Below, piece by piece: positions 52,264 through 62,632 of a stretch of 64,000 nucleotides of DNA. Position numbers and translations under genes: made by a program. The stretch comes from Pedobacter psychrodurus (lineage in GTDB: Bacteria > Bacteroidota > Bacteroidia > Sphingobacteriales > Sphingobacteriaceae). The number at the start of each line of letters is the position of its first letter. Position 1 is the first letter of the stretch. The notes under the pieces are model-generated. The model was not told the origin of the DNA and ran no database searches. It worked only from the letters and a program-made list of their open reading frames with translations. The stretch lies in assembly GCF_004331735.1 (NCBI RefSeq), contig NZ_SJSO01000003.1:1-64000 (forward strand), read 5' to 3'.

Positions 52264-55200
52264 ATGCGCTTTAAAATCATCCTGATCTTATTGTTTATTT
52301 GTGGATTTGCTTATGCACAGCAGACGCAATTGCAATTTTCGAGACTTGATCTATCCAACGGACTTTCCAACAATCAGGTAAACGCCATTTACAAAGATAC
52401 ACAAGGCTATATGTGGTTCGGTACCATGGCTGGCCTAAACCGTTATGATGGTTATCAGTTTAAGGTTTTTAAACACAATGCCAGAAATTCAAAATCGTTA
52501 AGCGATGACTTTATAAATGGCATAAGTGAACTGCCTGAGGCGAAACTCCTGATCGATACCCGGGCAGGCTTAAATATTTTTGATCTGGAAAAACAGCAGT
52601 TTACCCACGATATTGCAGCTCACTTTAAAAAACTTGGTATATCAAGCACAAAAATAACCGGCACTAAAAAAGATAAACTTGGTAATTTTTGGTTCAATGC
52701 AGGTGCTGAGGGCGTATTTGTATATCATGCTCTTAAAAAAACAACAATTCATTTAAAATGTTCAGATCTTGATCCAAATGCGCTGGGTTCAGCACCCGTT
52801 ACCCATATTCAAAGCGATTCTAATGGCGATATGTATGTTTTACATACCGATAAATCTTTCGAACGTTTAAATATTAATACCATAAAGATTAAAGCACGGT
52901 ATTACAGCTTTAAGTTAAAAGATAAAGCTGCTTTTAAACCCATGCGCTTTTTTATCGACAATAACGGGGCGGTTTTTATCTGGAGTTTCAATGATCAGGA
53001 AGGATTAACCTACTACCGCCCAGAAATTAATGCGGTTAAGTACCTGAGCCAAAAAGCAGGTGGTCTAAATAATAACCTGGTAACTGGGGTAATCCAGGAT
53101 GAAAATGGTACGATTTGGATCAGTACCGACCACGGCGGAATCAATATTTTAAATAAAGAAACCCTTAAGATAAGTTATGTGCAAAACAGGGAGGATGATC
53201 CGAAAACCTTAAGCCAGAATAGTATTGTAAGTCTTTATAAGGATAATGAAGGGATTATCTGGGTGGGGACTTTTAAAAAAGGAATCTCTTACTATCATAA
53301 AAACATTATAAAATTTCCGCTTTTCAAACATTTGGCGTCTGATAGCCGGAGTTTGCCCTATGATGATGTAAACCGATTTGTGGAGGATGACAAGGGTAAT
53401 ATATGGATCGGTACCAACGGACAGGGGCTGATTTATTACAACCGAAAAACACAAACTTATAAAAGCTACAGGCATCAGGCCGATAATCCAAACAGCATCA
53501 GTAACGATATTGTGGTAAGCTTATTTATAGATGATAACAAAAAACTATGGATAGGGACTTATTTCGGTGGTTTGGATTGTTTTGATGGACAGAATTTTAA
53601 AAATTATCGCCACAATCCAGGTAATTCTAATAGTATTGGTGATGATCGGATATGGGATATTATTGAAGGAGATGATCGAAAACTATGGATCGGCACTTTA
53701 GGGGCAGGTGTTGATGTGCTCGATCGTTCAAATGGTGTTTTTTCGCATTATAAGGCCTATTCGTCTGCAAATAGTGTGGGTTCTAACTTTATTACTGCGC
53801 TATTAAAAGATAAATATGGCAATGCTTATATCGGTACTTCATCCGGCTTAGATTTTTGGGAGAAAAAAACGGGTAAATTCAAGCATTTTAATGCAGAGCC
53901 ACACCTCAAAAACTCACTCAGCAATGGCAATGTGTACGATATTTTGGCCGATAGTTATGGTTATATCTGGGTAACCACCAGAGATGGATTGAACCGCTAT
54001 AATCCAAAAAACAACCAGTTTGAGGTTTTTAGGGTTGATAACGGCCTCTCTGATAACAATACACTGAATATAGTTGAAGATAAAAATAAGAATCTTTGGG
54101 TAAGTACTACGGGAGGCTTAACCTTTATCAAAGTGAAAAAGACGGCTAAGGGTCTGTCTTATACTTTTAGAAATTACGATCAGCAGGATGGCCTGCAGGG
54201 TAGAGAGTTTAATGTTAACTCGGCCTATATCACCAAAAATGGCGAGCTGATATTTGGAGGTGCTAATGGCTTTAATCTCTTTAAGCCTGAAGACATCAGA
54301 ACTGACCATACCCAACCTGAAATTGCCCTTTCTGATCTGCAGATTGCCAACAAGAGTGTTGCTGTTGATGAAGAAATGGATGGCGAGGTTATCTTGGAAA
54401 AAACCTTAAACAGTACGCCAAATCTAGCTTTAAACCACAAGCACAATGTAATTTCTATCGAATTTACTGCATTAAACTACTTTAATCCCGATAAAATCAA
54501 GTACCGGTATATGCTCGAGGGTTTTGATAAAACCTGGCAGGAGCCTTCGGGCAATTTAAGGCGGGCAACCTATACCAATCTCGATCCTGGATCTTATGTT
54601 TTCAGGGTTTCTTCTACCAATTCGGCCGGCGATTGGGTTCCGAACGAGAAAAGAATTTCCATCAAGATACTGCCGCCATTTTGGAAAACACCTTTAGCCT
54701 ATTTGCTTTATCTGGCATTTGCTGGTGGAATACTTTTCCTGATCAGGCACCGCGGTATCCAAAAGTTAAAAAGGAAATTTGCATTGGAGCAAGAACGTCA
54801 CGAGGCAAAACGCATGCACGATCTGGATTTAATGAAAATCAAGTTTTTTACCAATGTAAGTCATGAGTTTCGTACCCCGCTGTCGCTGATCATCACCCCA
54901 ATGGAAAAACTGATCAAACAAACTGCCGATGAAGGGAAAAAACAGCAGATGCAGATGATCCACAGAAATGGACGACGCTTGTTGAACATGGTTAACCAGC
55001 TGCTGGATTTTAGAAGAATGGAAGTGCAGCAGTTAAAACTGGATTATAAACTCGGCGATGTTGTCGATTTCATCAGGGACTTAACTTATTCATTTACCGA
55101 TATAGCAGAAAAGAAAAATATTAAATTCCATTTTGAATCAGAGCTTGCCAGTTTGATTACCGCTTTTGATTATGATAAAATAGAAAGGATACTATTCAAC

Positions 55201-56391
55201 CTGCTTTCCAATGCGTTTAAATTTACACCAGAAAGTGGAGCCGTTACTGTTTTATTAAGCTCAACGATAAATACATCTAATCAAACCTGTCTTTTAATAA
55301 ATGTCAGCGATAATGGGATTGGGATCGAGGAAGATAAGCTGAACCGGATATTCGACCGCTTTTTTCAGAGCGATATCCCAGGTTCACTTGTTAATCAGGG
55401 CAGCGGGATAGGTTTGTCCATTACCAAAGAATTTGTGCGGATGCATGGTGGAGAGGTTTGGGCCAAAAGTAAAGTGGGGGTAGGATCTACCTTTACCGTC
55501 AAAATCCCTTTTGATGAGGCAGATGTAACCATAGTAGAAAACAGCAAGCTCAGTTTTACAGTTAAGCCGCCGCTAAGAGACATAACTGAAGAAAGCAATC
55601 CTGTTGACGTTTCTGGATTAAATAAAAAGCCTGTGCTCCTGCTGGTCGAAGATAATGATGATTTTAGGTTCTATTTAAAAGATAATTTGAACGAATTTTA
55701 TCAAATTTACGAAGCTGCTAACGGCAAAGAAGGGTGGCAAAAGGTTTTGTCGGTTCATCCCGATCTGGTGGTGAGCGATATCAGTATGCCCGAAATGAAT
55801 GGTATCGATCTTTGTAAAAAAATTAAAGGGGATGCCCGTACAGCAGATACACCTGTAATTTTGCTGACTGCCCTAACTGGAGAAGAGGTACAGCTTTCTG
55901 GCCTGGAAACCGGAGCCAATGATTATGTGATGAAACCTTTTAATTTTGAAATTTTGCTGTTCAAAATCAAAAACCAGCTCAAACAATTGGCATCTTCAAA
56001 GATAAAATATAAAAAGCAGGTTGATATTAATCCTAAAGTAGATGAAATAGAATCTGTTGATGAAAAATTTATGCGGCAACTTTCGGCGCTGATTGAAACC
56101 AATGTTTCCAATGCCGATTACTCTGTAGATCAGCTCAGCCAGGAAATGAACATGAGCAGGGTAAGTCTTTATAAAAAAGTGTTGCTGTTAACCGGAAAAT
56201 CTCCGGTAGAATATATCCGTTTTTACCGCCTCAAAAAAGCGACCCAGCTTTTAGAAAAATCGCAGTTAACCATTTCCGAAATTGCTTACGAGGTTGGTTT
56301 CAACAACCCAAAATATTTTACCAAGTATTTTAAACAGGAGTTTAACATGTTACCATCGGTATATATCGCCCAAAAATCGATTAAAAAGTAA
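52264..56391 (+). CDS. Hybrid two-component system regulator (propeller sensor, kinase, receiver, AraC HTH)
   Basis: A 1375-residue single-chain two-component regulator. A signal peptide (MRFKIILILLFICGFAYAQ) precedes about 14 beta-propeller repeats (recurring GxMWFGTxxGLNRYD-like units), a Y_Y_Y domain (about 720-790) and a transmembrane helix (about 808-828). Then come HisKA with His867 (VSHEFRTPLS), HATPase (DNGIGI, GSGIGLSI), receiver with Asp1172 (LVVSDISMP) and a C-terminal AraC-type helix-turn-helix (ISEIAYEVGFNNPKYFTKYFK). Upstream codons to 52210 are open, but 52264 starts the signal peptide. It should bind an oligosaccharide in the periplasm and switch on the GH31/SusCD genes. Confidence 0.95.
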   Translation: MRFKIILILLFICGFAYAQQTQLQFSRLDLSNGLSNNQVNAIYKDTQGYMWFGTMAGLNRYDGYQFKVFKHNARNSKSLSDDFINGISELPEAKLLIDTRAGLNIFDLEKQQFTHDIAAHFKKLGISSTKITGTKKDKLGNFWFNAGAEGVFVYHALKKTTIHLKCSDLDPNALGSAPVTHIQSDSNGDMYVLHTDKSFERLNINTIKIKARYYSFKLKDKAAFKPMRFFIDNNGAVFIWSFNDQEGLTYYRPEINAVKYLSQKAGGLNNNLVTGVIQDENGTIWISTDHGGINILNKETLKISYVQNREDDPKTLSQNSIVSLYKDNEGIIWVGTFKKGISYYHKNIIKFPLFKHLASDSRSLPYDDVNRFVEDDKGNIWIGTNGQGLIYYNRKTQTYKSYRHQADNPNSISNDIVVSLFIDDNKKLWIGTYFGGLDCFDGQNFKNYRHNPGNSNSIGDDRIWDIIEGDDRKLWIGTLGAGVDVLDRSNGVFSHYKAYSSANSVGSNFITALLKDKYGNAYIGTSSGLDFWEKKTGKFKHFNAEPHLKNSLSNGNVYDILADSYGYIWVTTRDGLNRYNPKNNQFEVFRVDNGLSDNNTLNIVEDKNKNLWVSTTGGLTFIKVKKTAKGLSYTFRNYDQQDGLQGREFNVNSAYITKNGELIFGGANGFNLFKPEDIRTDHTQPEIALSDLQIANKSVAVDEEMDGEVILEKTLNSTPNLALNHKHNVISIEFTALNYFNPDKIKYRYMLEGFDKTWQEPSGNLRRATYTNLDPGSYVFRVSSTNSAGDWVPNEKRISIKILPPFWKTPLAYLLYLAFAGGILFLIRHRGIQKLKRKFALEQERHEAKRMHDLDLMKIKFFTNVSHEFRTPLSLIITPMEKLIKQTADEGKKQQMQMIHRNGRRLLNMVNQLLDFRRMEVQQLKLDYKLGDVVDFIRDLTYSFTDIAEKKNIKFHFESELASLITAFDYDKIERILFNLLSNAFKFTPESGAVTVLLSSTINTSNQTCLLINVSDNGIGIEEDKLNRIFDRFFQSDIPGSLVNQGSGIGLSITKEFVRMHGGEVWAKSKVGVGSTFTVKIPFDEADVTIVENSKLSFTVKPPLRDITEESNPVDVSGLNKKPVLLLVEDNDDFRFYLKDNLNEFYQIYEAANGKEGWQKVLSVHPDLVVSDISMPEMNGIDLCKKIKGDARTADTPVILLTALTGEEVQLSGLETGANDYVMKPFNFEILLFKIKNQLKQLASSKIKYKKQVDINPKVDEIESVDEKFMRQLSALIETNVSNADYSVDQLSQEMNMSRVSLYKKVLLLTGKSPVEYIRFYRLKKATQLLEKSQLTISEIAYEVGFNNPKYFTKYFKQEFNMLPSVYIAQKSIKK

Positions 56392-56441
56392 GTTCTTTGT
56401 TTTGGTAAAATGCTGTTTTATAGGGTGTTTTATGTCGGGTT

Positions 56442-56477
56442 AACATTTGCATACCTATTCTTAAACATTTGCATACC
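56442..56477 (+). promoter_or_regulatory. Direct-repeat operator, likely site of the hybrid regulator
   Basis: AACATTTGCATACC occurs twice without a mismatch, at 56442-56455 and 56464-56477, 22 bases apart (two helical turns). AraC-type proteins bind such direct repeats as dimers. It lies 92 bases before the GH31 start and immediately after the regulator gene. Confidence 0.65.
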
Positions 56478-56498
56478 ACGCTTATTTCGATAGCCCTT

Positions 56499-56506
56499 TA
56501 CCTTTA
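56499..56506 (+). promoter_or_regulatory. Possible -7 box of the GH31 operon
   Basis: TACCTTTA matches the Bacteroidota -7 consensus TAnnTTTG except in the last base. The expected -33 position falls at the downstream edge of the direct repeat, where no TTTG is present, as expected for an activator-dependent promoter. Confidence 0.35.
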
Positions 56507-56568
56507 GCTTATTAAAAAAACCAAATATTCCAGGTAGCCGGTTAACAACCAAATGCCAAATAAGCTTT

Positions 56569-59409
56569 ATGAGAAAACATTCCTTCCTAAATACAGTAGT
56601 ATTTTTATTCACCTTTCCGGTATGCTGTTTTGCGCAGACTGTTCATTATCAAAAAACAGATAATGGAATCATTGTACATCCGAGCATTAATGATATGGCT
56701 ATCGGTAAACAGGTAAAAATAGAAGTAATCACCGATCAGATTATCCATGCAGTAATTACACCAACCGATAAATTTTCACTCGAACCCAGTTTAATGGTTA
56801 TTCCGGTAAAATCGAAACCTGAGTGGACGGTTACTGAAAATGCAGACGGAATTATACTTAAAACTAAATCATTATTGGTAAAGGTAGATATTCATTCAGG
56901 TCAGATTCGATACCAGGAATTAAACGGAAAAAATATACTCGAAGAAAAAGTACAAAGCGGAAGATCGTTCAAAGCCGTTTCTAACGATGGAGAAGCAGGC
57001 TATCAGATTACGCAGGTTTTTAATTCTCCAAATGATGAGGCACTATATGGCTTAGGACAACATCAGGACGATATGATGAATTATAAGGGCAAACAGGTTT
57101 TGCTTCTTCAAAACAATACCGATGTAGCGATTCCTTTTTTACTGAGCAGTAAAAAATATGGTATCCTTTGGGATAATTACTCCATCACCAAAGTGGGCGA
57201 TGTGCGGGATTATCAACCAATATCAAGTCTGCGCCTGTTTTCTAAAGAAGGCGATCAGGGCTGGTTGACAGCTACCTATAGTGATCAGAAAAAAAATGCA
57301 GCAACAATTATAAGAGCCGAATCGGATATTGATTATTCTTTTTTAAGTGACATGAAAAAATTTCCAGACAGCTTTAAAATGGCTAATGGAAAGGTGAGCT
57401 GGGAAGGCAAAATCTCTTCGGGATATGGTGGCTTGCAACATTTCCATGTTAAATATGCCGGTTATATTAAAATCTGGATTGATGGAGAAATGCTTGTGGA
57501 TAAGTGGAGACAGGCTTGGAACCCAGGCACGGCTGTTGTGGAAACAGAAATGCAAAAAGATAAAAAATACGACATTAAAATAGAATGGATTCCTGATGGT
57601 GCAGAATCTTACCTGGCGATAAAATGTTTAACACCGATCCCAGAAGGCGAAAAAGATCAATATGCTTTTTCTTCAGAGGTAGGCGACGAGATCAACTATT
57701 ACTTTGTATCGGGGGGAAACGCCGATGAGGTGATTGGTGGTTACAGGACGCTTACAGGTAAAGCGGTGCTGATGCCAAAGTGGGCCATGGGTTTTTGGCA
57801 GAGCAGAGAAAGGTACAAAACCCAGGATGAGCTTTTGGGCGTGGTGAAAGAATTTAGAGACCGTAAAATCCCGATCGATAATATTGTGCTCGATTGGCAG
57901 TACTGGAGACCTGATAGCTGGGGAACGCATGAGTTTGATAAAAGCCGTTTCCCGGATGCCGATGCGATGATCAAAACCCTGCACGATACTTATAACACTC
58001 GTTTGATGATTTCGGTATGGCCCAAATTTTACACCGGCAATGCAAATTACGATCTGATGAACAAAAACGGATTTTTGTATAAACGCAATATTGCCGATGG
58101 AAGAAAAGATTGGCTGGGCTATCCATCTACTTTTTACGATGCCTTTAATCCCGAGGCCCGTGGTCTGTTCTGGGATCTGATGAACAAAACGCTTTACAAA
58201 AAAGGAATCGATGCCTGGTGGATGGATGCTACCGAACCGGATATACATTCCAACCTACCTATTGAAGAAAGAAAACAGCTGATGACGCCAACATTTTTAG
58301 GCTCTGCCGCTAAATATTTCAATGCTTTTCCACTTCAGAATTCGAAAGGTGTTTATGAAGGACAGCGGAAAGCAAATGCGAACGATAGGGTATTTATTTT
58401 GACCCGATCTGCTTACGGCGGTCTGCAACGTTATGCGGCAGCTACCTGGAGCGGTGACATTGCCTCACGCTGGGAAGATATGAAATCGCAGATTTCTGCA
58501 GGGATCAATTTTTCATTGTCTGGTCTTCCTTACTGGACCATGGACATCGGTGGTTTCTCGGTAGAACGCAGATATGAAAAACCGAATGCAGCAGATCTGG
58601 CTGAATGGAGAGAACTCAATGCCCGATGGTACCAGTTTGGTGCATTTGTTCCATTATTTAGGGGACATGGCCAATTTCCGTTGCGTGAGGTATACAATAT
58701 TGCTCCAGCAGATCATCTTGCCTACAGAAGCATCTTATTTTACAACAAGCTGCGCTACCGCTTAATGCCTTATATCTATGCTTTAGCTGGAAATACCTAC
58801 CAAAACGATTACACCATTATGCGTGGTCTGATCATGGATTATGGAACAGACGAACAGGTTAAAAATATTGCCGATCAGTATATGTTCGGTCCTTCACTGC
58901 TGATCAATCCTGTGTATAAATATGGGGCTACCACTAGAAAGGTGTATTTGCCAAAACTAAATGGCTGGTATGATTTATATACTGGCGCTTATGTTAAGGG
59001 GGGGCAAACTATCAACGCTAAAGCACCTTACGGCCAGATGCCGGTTTATGTAAAAGAAGGTGCAATTATCCCTTATGGACCTGAAATTCAATATACAGCC
59101 GAAAAACCTGCCGATCCAATTACACTTTATGTGTACGCAGGAAAAGATGCAGAATTTAATCTTTACGAAGATGAAGGTTTAAACTACAACTACGAAAAAG
59201 GTGCTTTTTCCACCATCAATTTTACTTACAGCGAGAGTGCCAAAACGTTAACCATCGCCGACCGTAAGGGGACATTTAAGGGAATGGTTGAAAACAGGAC
59301 ATTCAACATCATACTCATCACGCCTAAAAAGGCAAAAACATTAAATTTTAATCAAACACCGGATAAGACCATACGCTATACAGGCAAACAAACAATAACC
59401 AAATTTTAA
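56569..59409 (+). CDS. GH31 alpha-xylosidase/alpha-glucosidase with PA14 insert
   Basis: A 946-residue secreted enzyme (signal ends near PVCCFAQ). An N-terminal beta-sandwich is interrupted by a PA14 domain at about 240-365 (YGGLQHFHVKYAGYIKIWIDGE). The GH31 barrel follows with nucleophile Asp553 (WWMDATEPD) and acid/base Asp630 (WSGDIAS), then a C-terminal DUF5110-type beta domain. This layout is that of alpha-xylosidases acting on xyloglucan oligosaccharides, such as Cellvibrio Xyl31A; alpha-glucosidase activity cannot be excluded. It heads the operon with SusC and SusD and is preceded by the direct-repeat operator. Confidence 0.93.
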   Translation: MRKHSFLNTVVFLFTFPVCCFAQTVHYQKTDNGIIVHPSINDMAIGKQVKIEVITDQIIHAVITPTDKFSLEPSLMVIPVKSKPEWTVTENADGIILKTKSLLVKVDIHSGQIRYQELNGKNILEEKVQSGRSFKAVSNDGEAGYQITQVFNSPNDEALYGLGQHQDDMMNYKGKQVLLLQNNTDVAIPFLLSSKKYGILWDNYSITKVGDVRDYQPISSLRLFSKEGDQGWLTATYSDQKKNAATIIRAESDIDYSFLSDMKKFPDSFKMANGKVSWEGKISSGYGGLQHFHVKYAGYIKIWIDGEMLVDKWRQAWNPGTAVVETEMQKDKKYDIKIEWIPDGAESYLAIKCLTPIPEGEKDQYAFSSEVGDEINYYFVSGGNADEVIGGYRTLTGKAVLMPKWAMGFWQSRERYKTQDELLGVVKEFRDRKIPIDNIVLDWQYWRPDSWGTHEFDKSRFPDADAMIKTLHDTYNTRLMISVWPKFYTGNANYDLMNKNGFLYKRNIADGRKDWLGYPSTFYDAFNPEARGLFWDLMNKTLYKKGIDAWWMDATEPDIHSNLPIEERKQLMTPTFLGSAAKYFNAFPLQNSKGVYEGQRKANANDRVFILTRSAYGGLQRYAAATWSGDIASRWEDMKSQISAGINFSLSGLPYWTMDIGGFSVERRYEKPNAADLAEWRELNARWYQFGAFVPLFRGHGQFPLREVYNIAPADHLAYRSILFYNKLRYRLMPYIYALAGNTYQNDYTIMRGLIMDYGTDEQVKNIADQYMFGPSLLINPVYKYGATTRKVYLPKLNGWYDLYTGAYVKGGQTINAKAPYGQMPVYVKEGAIIPYGPEIQYTAEKPADPITLYVYAGKDAEFNLYEDEGLNYNYEKGAFSTINFTYSESAKTLTIADRKGTFKGMVENRTFNIILITPKKAKTLNFNQTPDKTIRYTGKQTITKF

Positions 59410-59450
59410 CTAACCAGATTTATGAGACAATTATTTACAAAACTAAAAAG

Positions 59451-62400
59451 ATGAAGAGGACATTAAACAAAACAGGAATTGTGTTGCTGATGTTTCTTTT
59501 CACACTTATTCACATCAGTTCGGCTGTTTTTGGGCAGGCGGTTCAAAAAACAGTGCGTGGTAAAGTAACCAGCAGCGACAATATTAAAGATGCTATTCCA
59601 GGGGTAAGCATCTCTTTAAAAGGAAAAAAAACACAATTGGCCATTACCGATGGGACAGGTAATTTTGTGGTAAAAGTAGCCACAGGCGATGTACTGGTAT
59701 TTAGTTACATCGGGGCAGAAGCGAAAGAAGTAACCGTAGGCAGTCAGGATGTGATTAACGTGAGCCTGGTTACCTCAATCAATAAACTTGACGAAGTTGT
59801 AGTGGTAGGTTACGGAACAGCATTACGTAAAGACCTCACCGGTTCGGTATCATCCATACGGGCAGATGATATCGCAAAATCGGCAGCAACAACCTTTGAC
59901 CAGGCTTTGCAGGGGCGTGTAGCCGGAGTGGTAATCAATACCAATTCTGGTCAGCCTGGTGGTGGTATTTCGGTACAGATCAGGGGAGTTTCTACTTTAG
60001 GTGGAAACCAGGAACCTTTGTATGTAGTGGATGGGGTTTTTTACGGTGGTGATGTTAATGGAGCCATTTACACAGGTGGTAGCCCAGGCACCAATCCGCT
60101 GGCAACCATTTCACCCTCCGATATAGAAAGTATCGATATTTTAAAAGATGCTTCCGCAACGGCTATCTACGGTAGTCAGGCCAGTAATGGTGTGGTAATT
60201 GTAACCACAAAAAAGGGAAAATCAGGTCCTCCTAAAGTGAGTATAGATGCCTCTTACGGGATACAGCAGCTGCCAAAATATTTACCAGTGATGGAACTTC
60301 CGGAATATGCCGCCTTTAGAAATGTGAGGGATGTGCTGAACGGCGCAGTGCCTAATCCATTATTTGCAGATCCATCTGTGCTAGGACCTGGCACAAACTG
60401 GCAAAAAGCCATTTTCGGAACAGCACCCGTAGAAAATTATAACCTATCGGTAAATGGGGGAGATGGAAGAACAACTTACATCCTCAATGCAGGTTACCTT
60501 TCGCAGGATGGGATTGCGGTAAAATCTGATTTTAAAAGATACAATGTTAGGCTGAATGTAGAAACCAAAGCAACTACCTGGTTAAAACTTTCTGCCAATA
60601 TCTCTGGAAACCGCATTAACGAAAACATCAACAACCAAGATGGTAATTTAGTGCAATTGGCCATCAGACAGTCACCTGATATTGCCGTTGTAAATCCTGA
60701 TGGTTCTTATGGTGGGCCTTCAAGTCCGCTTTTTACCTTAACCAATCCATTTGCGTTAACCGAAATCAACACCAATACCAGGACGCGGAGTGAAGTTTAT
60801 GGAAGTGCTTTTGCTGATATTACCTTTCTGAAAGATTTTGTATTGAGGAACGAGATTGCCGTAAACTATAATTTTGGACAGATCGAACAGTTTGAGCCAG
60901 CATATCAGTTTGGTCAGTTCCCTAAAACCAATAGTTTTGGCCGTAGGGGGACCACAGCTTATAATAACAATACCTTTCGTACCTACTTAACTTACAACCA
61001 CACTTTTGCTTCAAAATATAAGCTTAACGGTACATTGGGTCACGAATCGCGTTTAAACACCAGCAGTTTTGTTGATGCTACTGCAACGGGCTATTTTCAG
61101 ACCACAAATTCGGAACTGAACCTGGGCGATCCAGCAAAAGCGACTTCAACCAGTGGCAAGAGTCAACAGGCCATCGATTCTTATTATGGCAGGTTCAATT
61201 TTACCTATAATGATAAATATACCTTAACCTCTACGGTAAGGTATGATGGGTCATCAAAATTTTCGCCAGATAACAGGTGGAACTTTACCTATGCCGTAGC
61301 TTTAGCCTATCGTTTAAAGCAGGAAAATTTCCTAAAATCGGTTGATTTTATCAGTGATCTTAAGCTCCGTGTAGGTTATGGACTGGTAAACAACCAGAAC
61401 ATTGCCGATTATGTTTACGGAACCTCTTACCGCACTACGCAAACGGCTTTAGGCCTTGGTGTACTGTTGGATAATGTACCTAATCCAGATGCCAAATGGG
61501 AAACCACCAAATCATCAAACGTAGGTATTGATGCCAGTTTCTTTAAAGATAGATTGCAGTTTACTGTTGATGCCTATTATAAAAATACCGATAACCTCTT
61601 AAATAGCTTATCGTTACCGCTTTATTCGGGTACTACACCTCAGGATCAGTTTACGGTTGCAAAACTAAACGCACCCACTAAAAATATTGGCTCTATCGTA
61701 AACAAAGGGATCGAATTCAGTGTGAATGCTACAAATATTAAAACCAAAAATTTTAGCTGGACAACCAACATTACCTTATCTAGGAATTTAAATAAGGTAA
61801 CCAGTTTAATTACCGAAAATACCAATCTGCCACAATATCTGGGCACCGACATCGTTCAGCAGGTTGCCGTAGGCAGGTCAATCGGTGAGTTTTATGGCTA
61901 CATCGCCGATGGCGTATTTAAAGATGGCGCCGATTTAACTAACAGTGCAAACCAGGGTACCATTGGTGTAAACGGAGTTTGGGTTGGCGATATTAAGTTC
62001 AGGGATATAAATGGAGATAAAGTAATCGACAGTAAAGACTTGACTTATCTGGGCTCGCCATTGCCGAAATTTCAATATGGTTTCACCAATACTTTTAAAT
62101 ACAAAGCATTTGATCTGACGGTGTTTTTCAATGGAAACTATGGCAACAAAATCTTTAACCAGTTAAAACGTACAAACGAAGATCTTCAGAGTGGTTTTGG
62201 ATTGTTGCAATCGGTTAACGATTATGCCCGTATCGGTTTAAAAGACCCTAGCGGAAGTGCTACAGACATTAATAATGTGTATATCACCAATCCAAATACT
62301 ACTGTTCCACGGATTTCAACTTCAACATTGAATGGCAACAACAGGGTTTCTTCGAGGTATATCGAAAACGGATCTTACCTACGACTTAAAAATTTGGTGC

Positions 62401-62615
62401 TGGGTTACAGTGTGCCGTTTAAAATCGTTCAAAAGGTAAAACTTGGTTATTTGAGGGTATATGGCAATGTGACCAATCTGTTTACCATTACGGATTATAC
62501 GGGTTACGATCCGGAAGTAGGCTCCAGGTTCCAGAATGCGCAATCGGCAGGGGTAGATAATGGAAGATATCCATCATCACGTACCTACACCTTTGGTATT
62601 TATGCAGGTTTTTAA
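59451..62615 (+). CDS. SusC-type TonB-dependent transporter without STN domain
   Basis: A 1054-residue outer-membrane transporter. The signal peptide (ISSAVFGQ) is followed directly by the carboxypeptidase-regulatory-like domain (RGKVTSSDNIKDAIPGVSI, about 36-110), then plug (DEVVVVGYGTALRKDLTGSV, AIYGSQASNGVVIV) and barrel ending in TFGIYAGF. The STN domain found in the other two SusC proteins of this window is absent, as expected for a locus run by a hybrid two-component regulator rather than FecR/ECF sigma. It follows the GH31 gene by 41 bases and should import the glycan that enzyme trims. Confidence 0.93.
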   Translation: MKRTLNKTGIVLLMFLFTLIHISSAVFGQAVQKTVRGKVTSSDNIKDAIPGVSISLKGKKTQLAITDGTGNFVVKVATGDVLVFSYIGAEAKEVTVGSQDVINVSLVTSINKLDEVVVVGYGTALRKDLTGSVSSIRADDIAKSAATTFDQALQGRVAGVVINTNSGQPGGGISVQIRGVSTLGGNQEPLYVVDGVFYGGDVNGAIYTGGSPGTNPLATISPSDIESIDILKDASATAIYGSQASNGVVIVTTKKGKSGPPKVSIDASYGIQQLPKYLPVMELPEYAAFRNVRDVLNGAVPNPLFADPSVLGPGTNWQKAIFGTAPVENYNLSVNGGDGRTTYILNAGYLSQDGIAVKSDFKRYNVRLNVETKATTWLKLSANISGNRINENINNQDGNLVQLAIRQSPDIAVVNPDGSYGGPSSPLFTLTNPFALTEINTNTRTRSEVYGSAFADITFLKDFVLRNEIAVNYNFGQIEQFEPAYQFGQFPKTNSFGRRGTTAYNNNTFRTYLTYNHTFASKYKLNGTLGHESRLNTSSFVDATATGYFQTTNSELNLGDPAKATSTSGKSQQAIDSYYGRFNFTYNDKYTLTSTVRYDGSSKFSPDNRWNFTYAVALAYRLKQENFLKSVDFISDLKLRVGYGLVNNQNIADYVYGTSYRTTQTALGLGVLLDNVPNPDAKWETTKSSNVGIDASFFKDRLQFTVDAYYKNTDNLLNSLSLPLYSGTTPQDQFTVAKLNAPTKNIGSIVNKGIEFSVNATNIKTKNFSWTTNITLSRNLNKVTSLITENTNLPQYLGTDIVQQVAVGRSIGEFYGYIADGVFKDGADLTNSANQGTIGVNGVWVGDIKFRDINGDKVIDSKDLTYLGSPLPKFQYGFTNTFKYKAFDLTVFFNGNYGNKIFNQLKRTNEDLQSGFGLLQSVNDYARIGLKDPSGSATDINNVYITNPNTTVPRISTSTLNGNNRVSSRYIENGSYLRLKNLVLGYSVPFKIVQKVKLGYLRVYGNVTNLFTITDYTGYDPEVGSRFQNAQSAGVDNGRYPSSRTYTFGIYAGF

Positions 62616-62632
62616 CATTAATATTTATAAAG

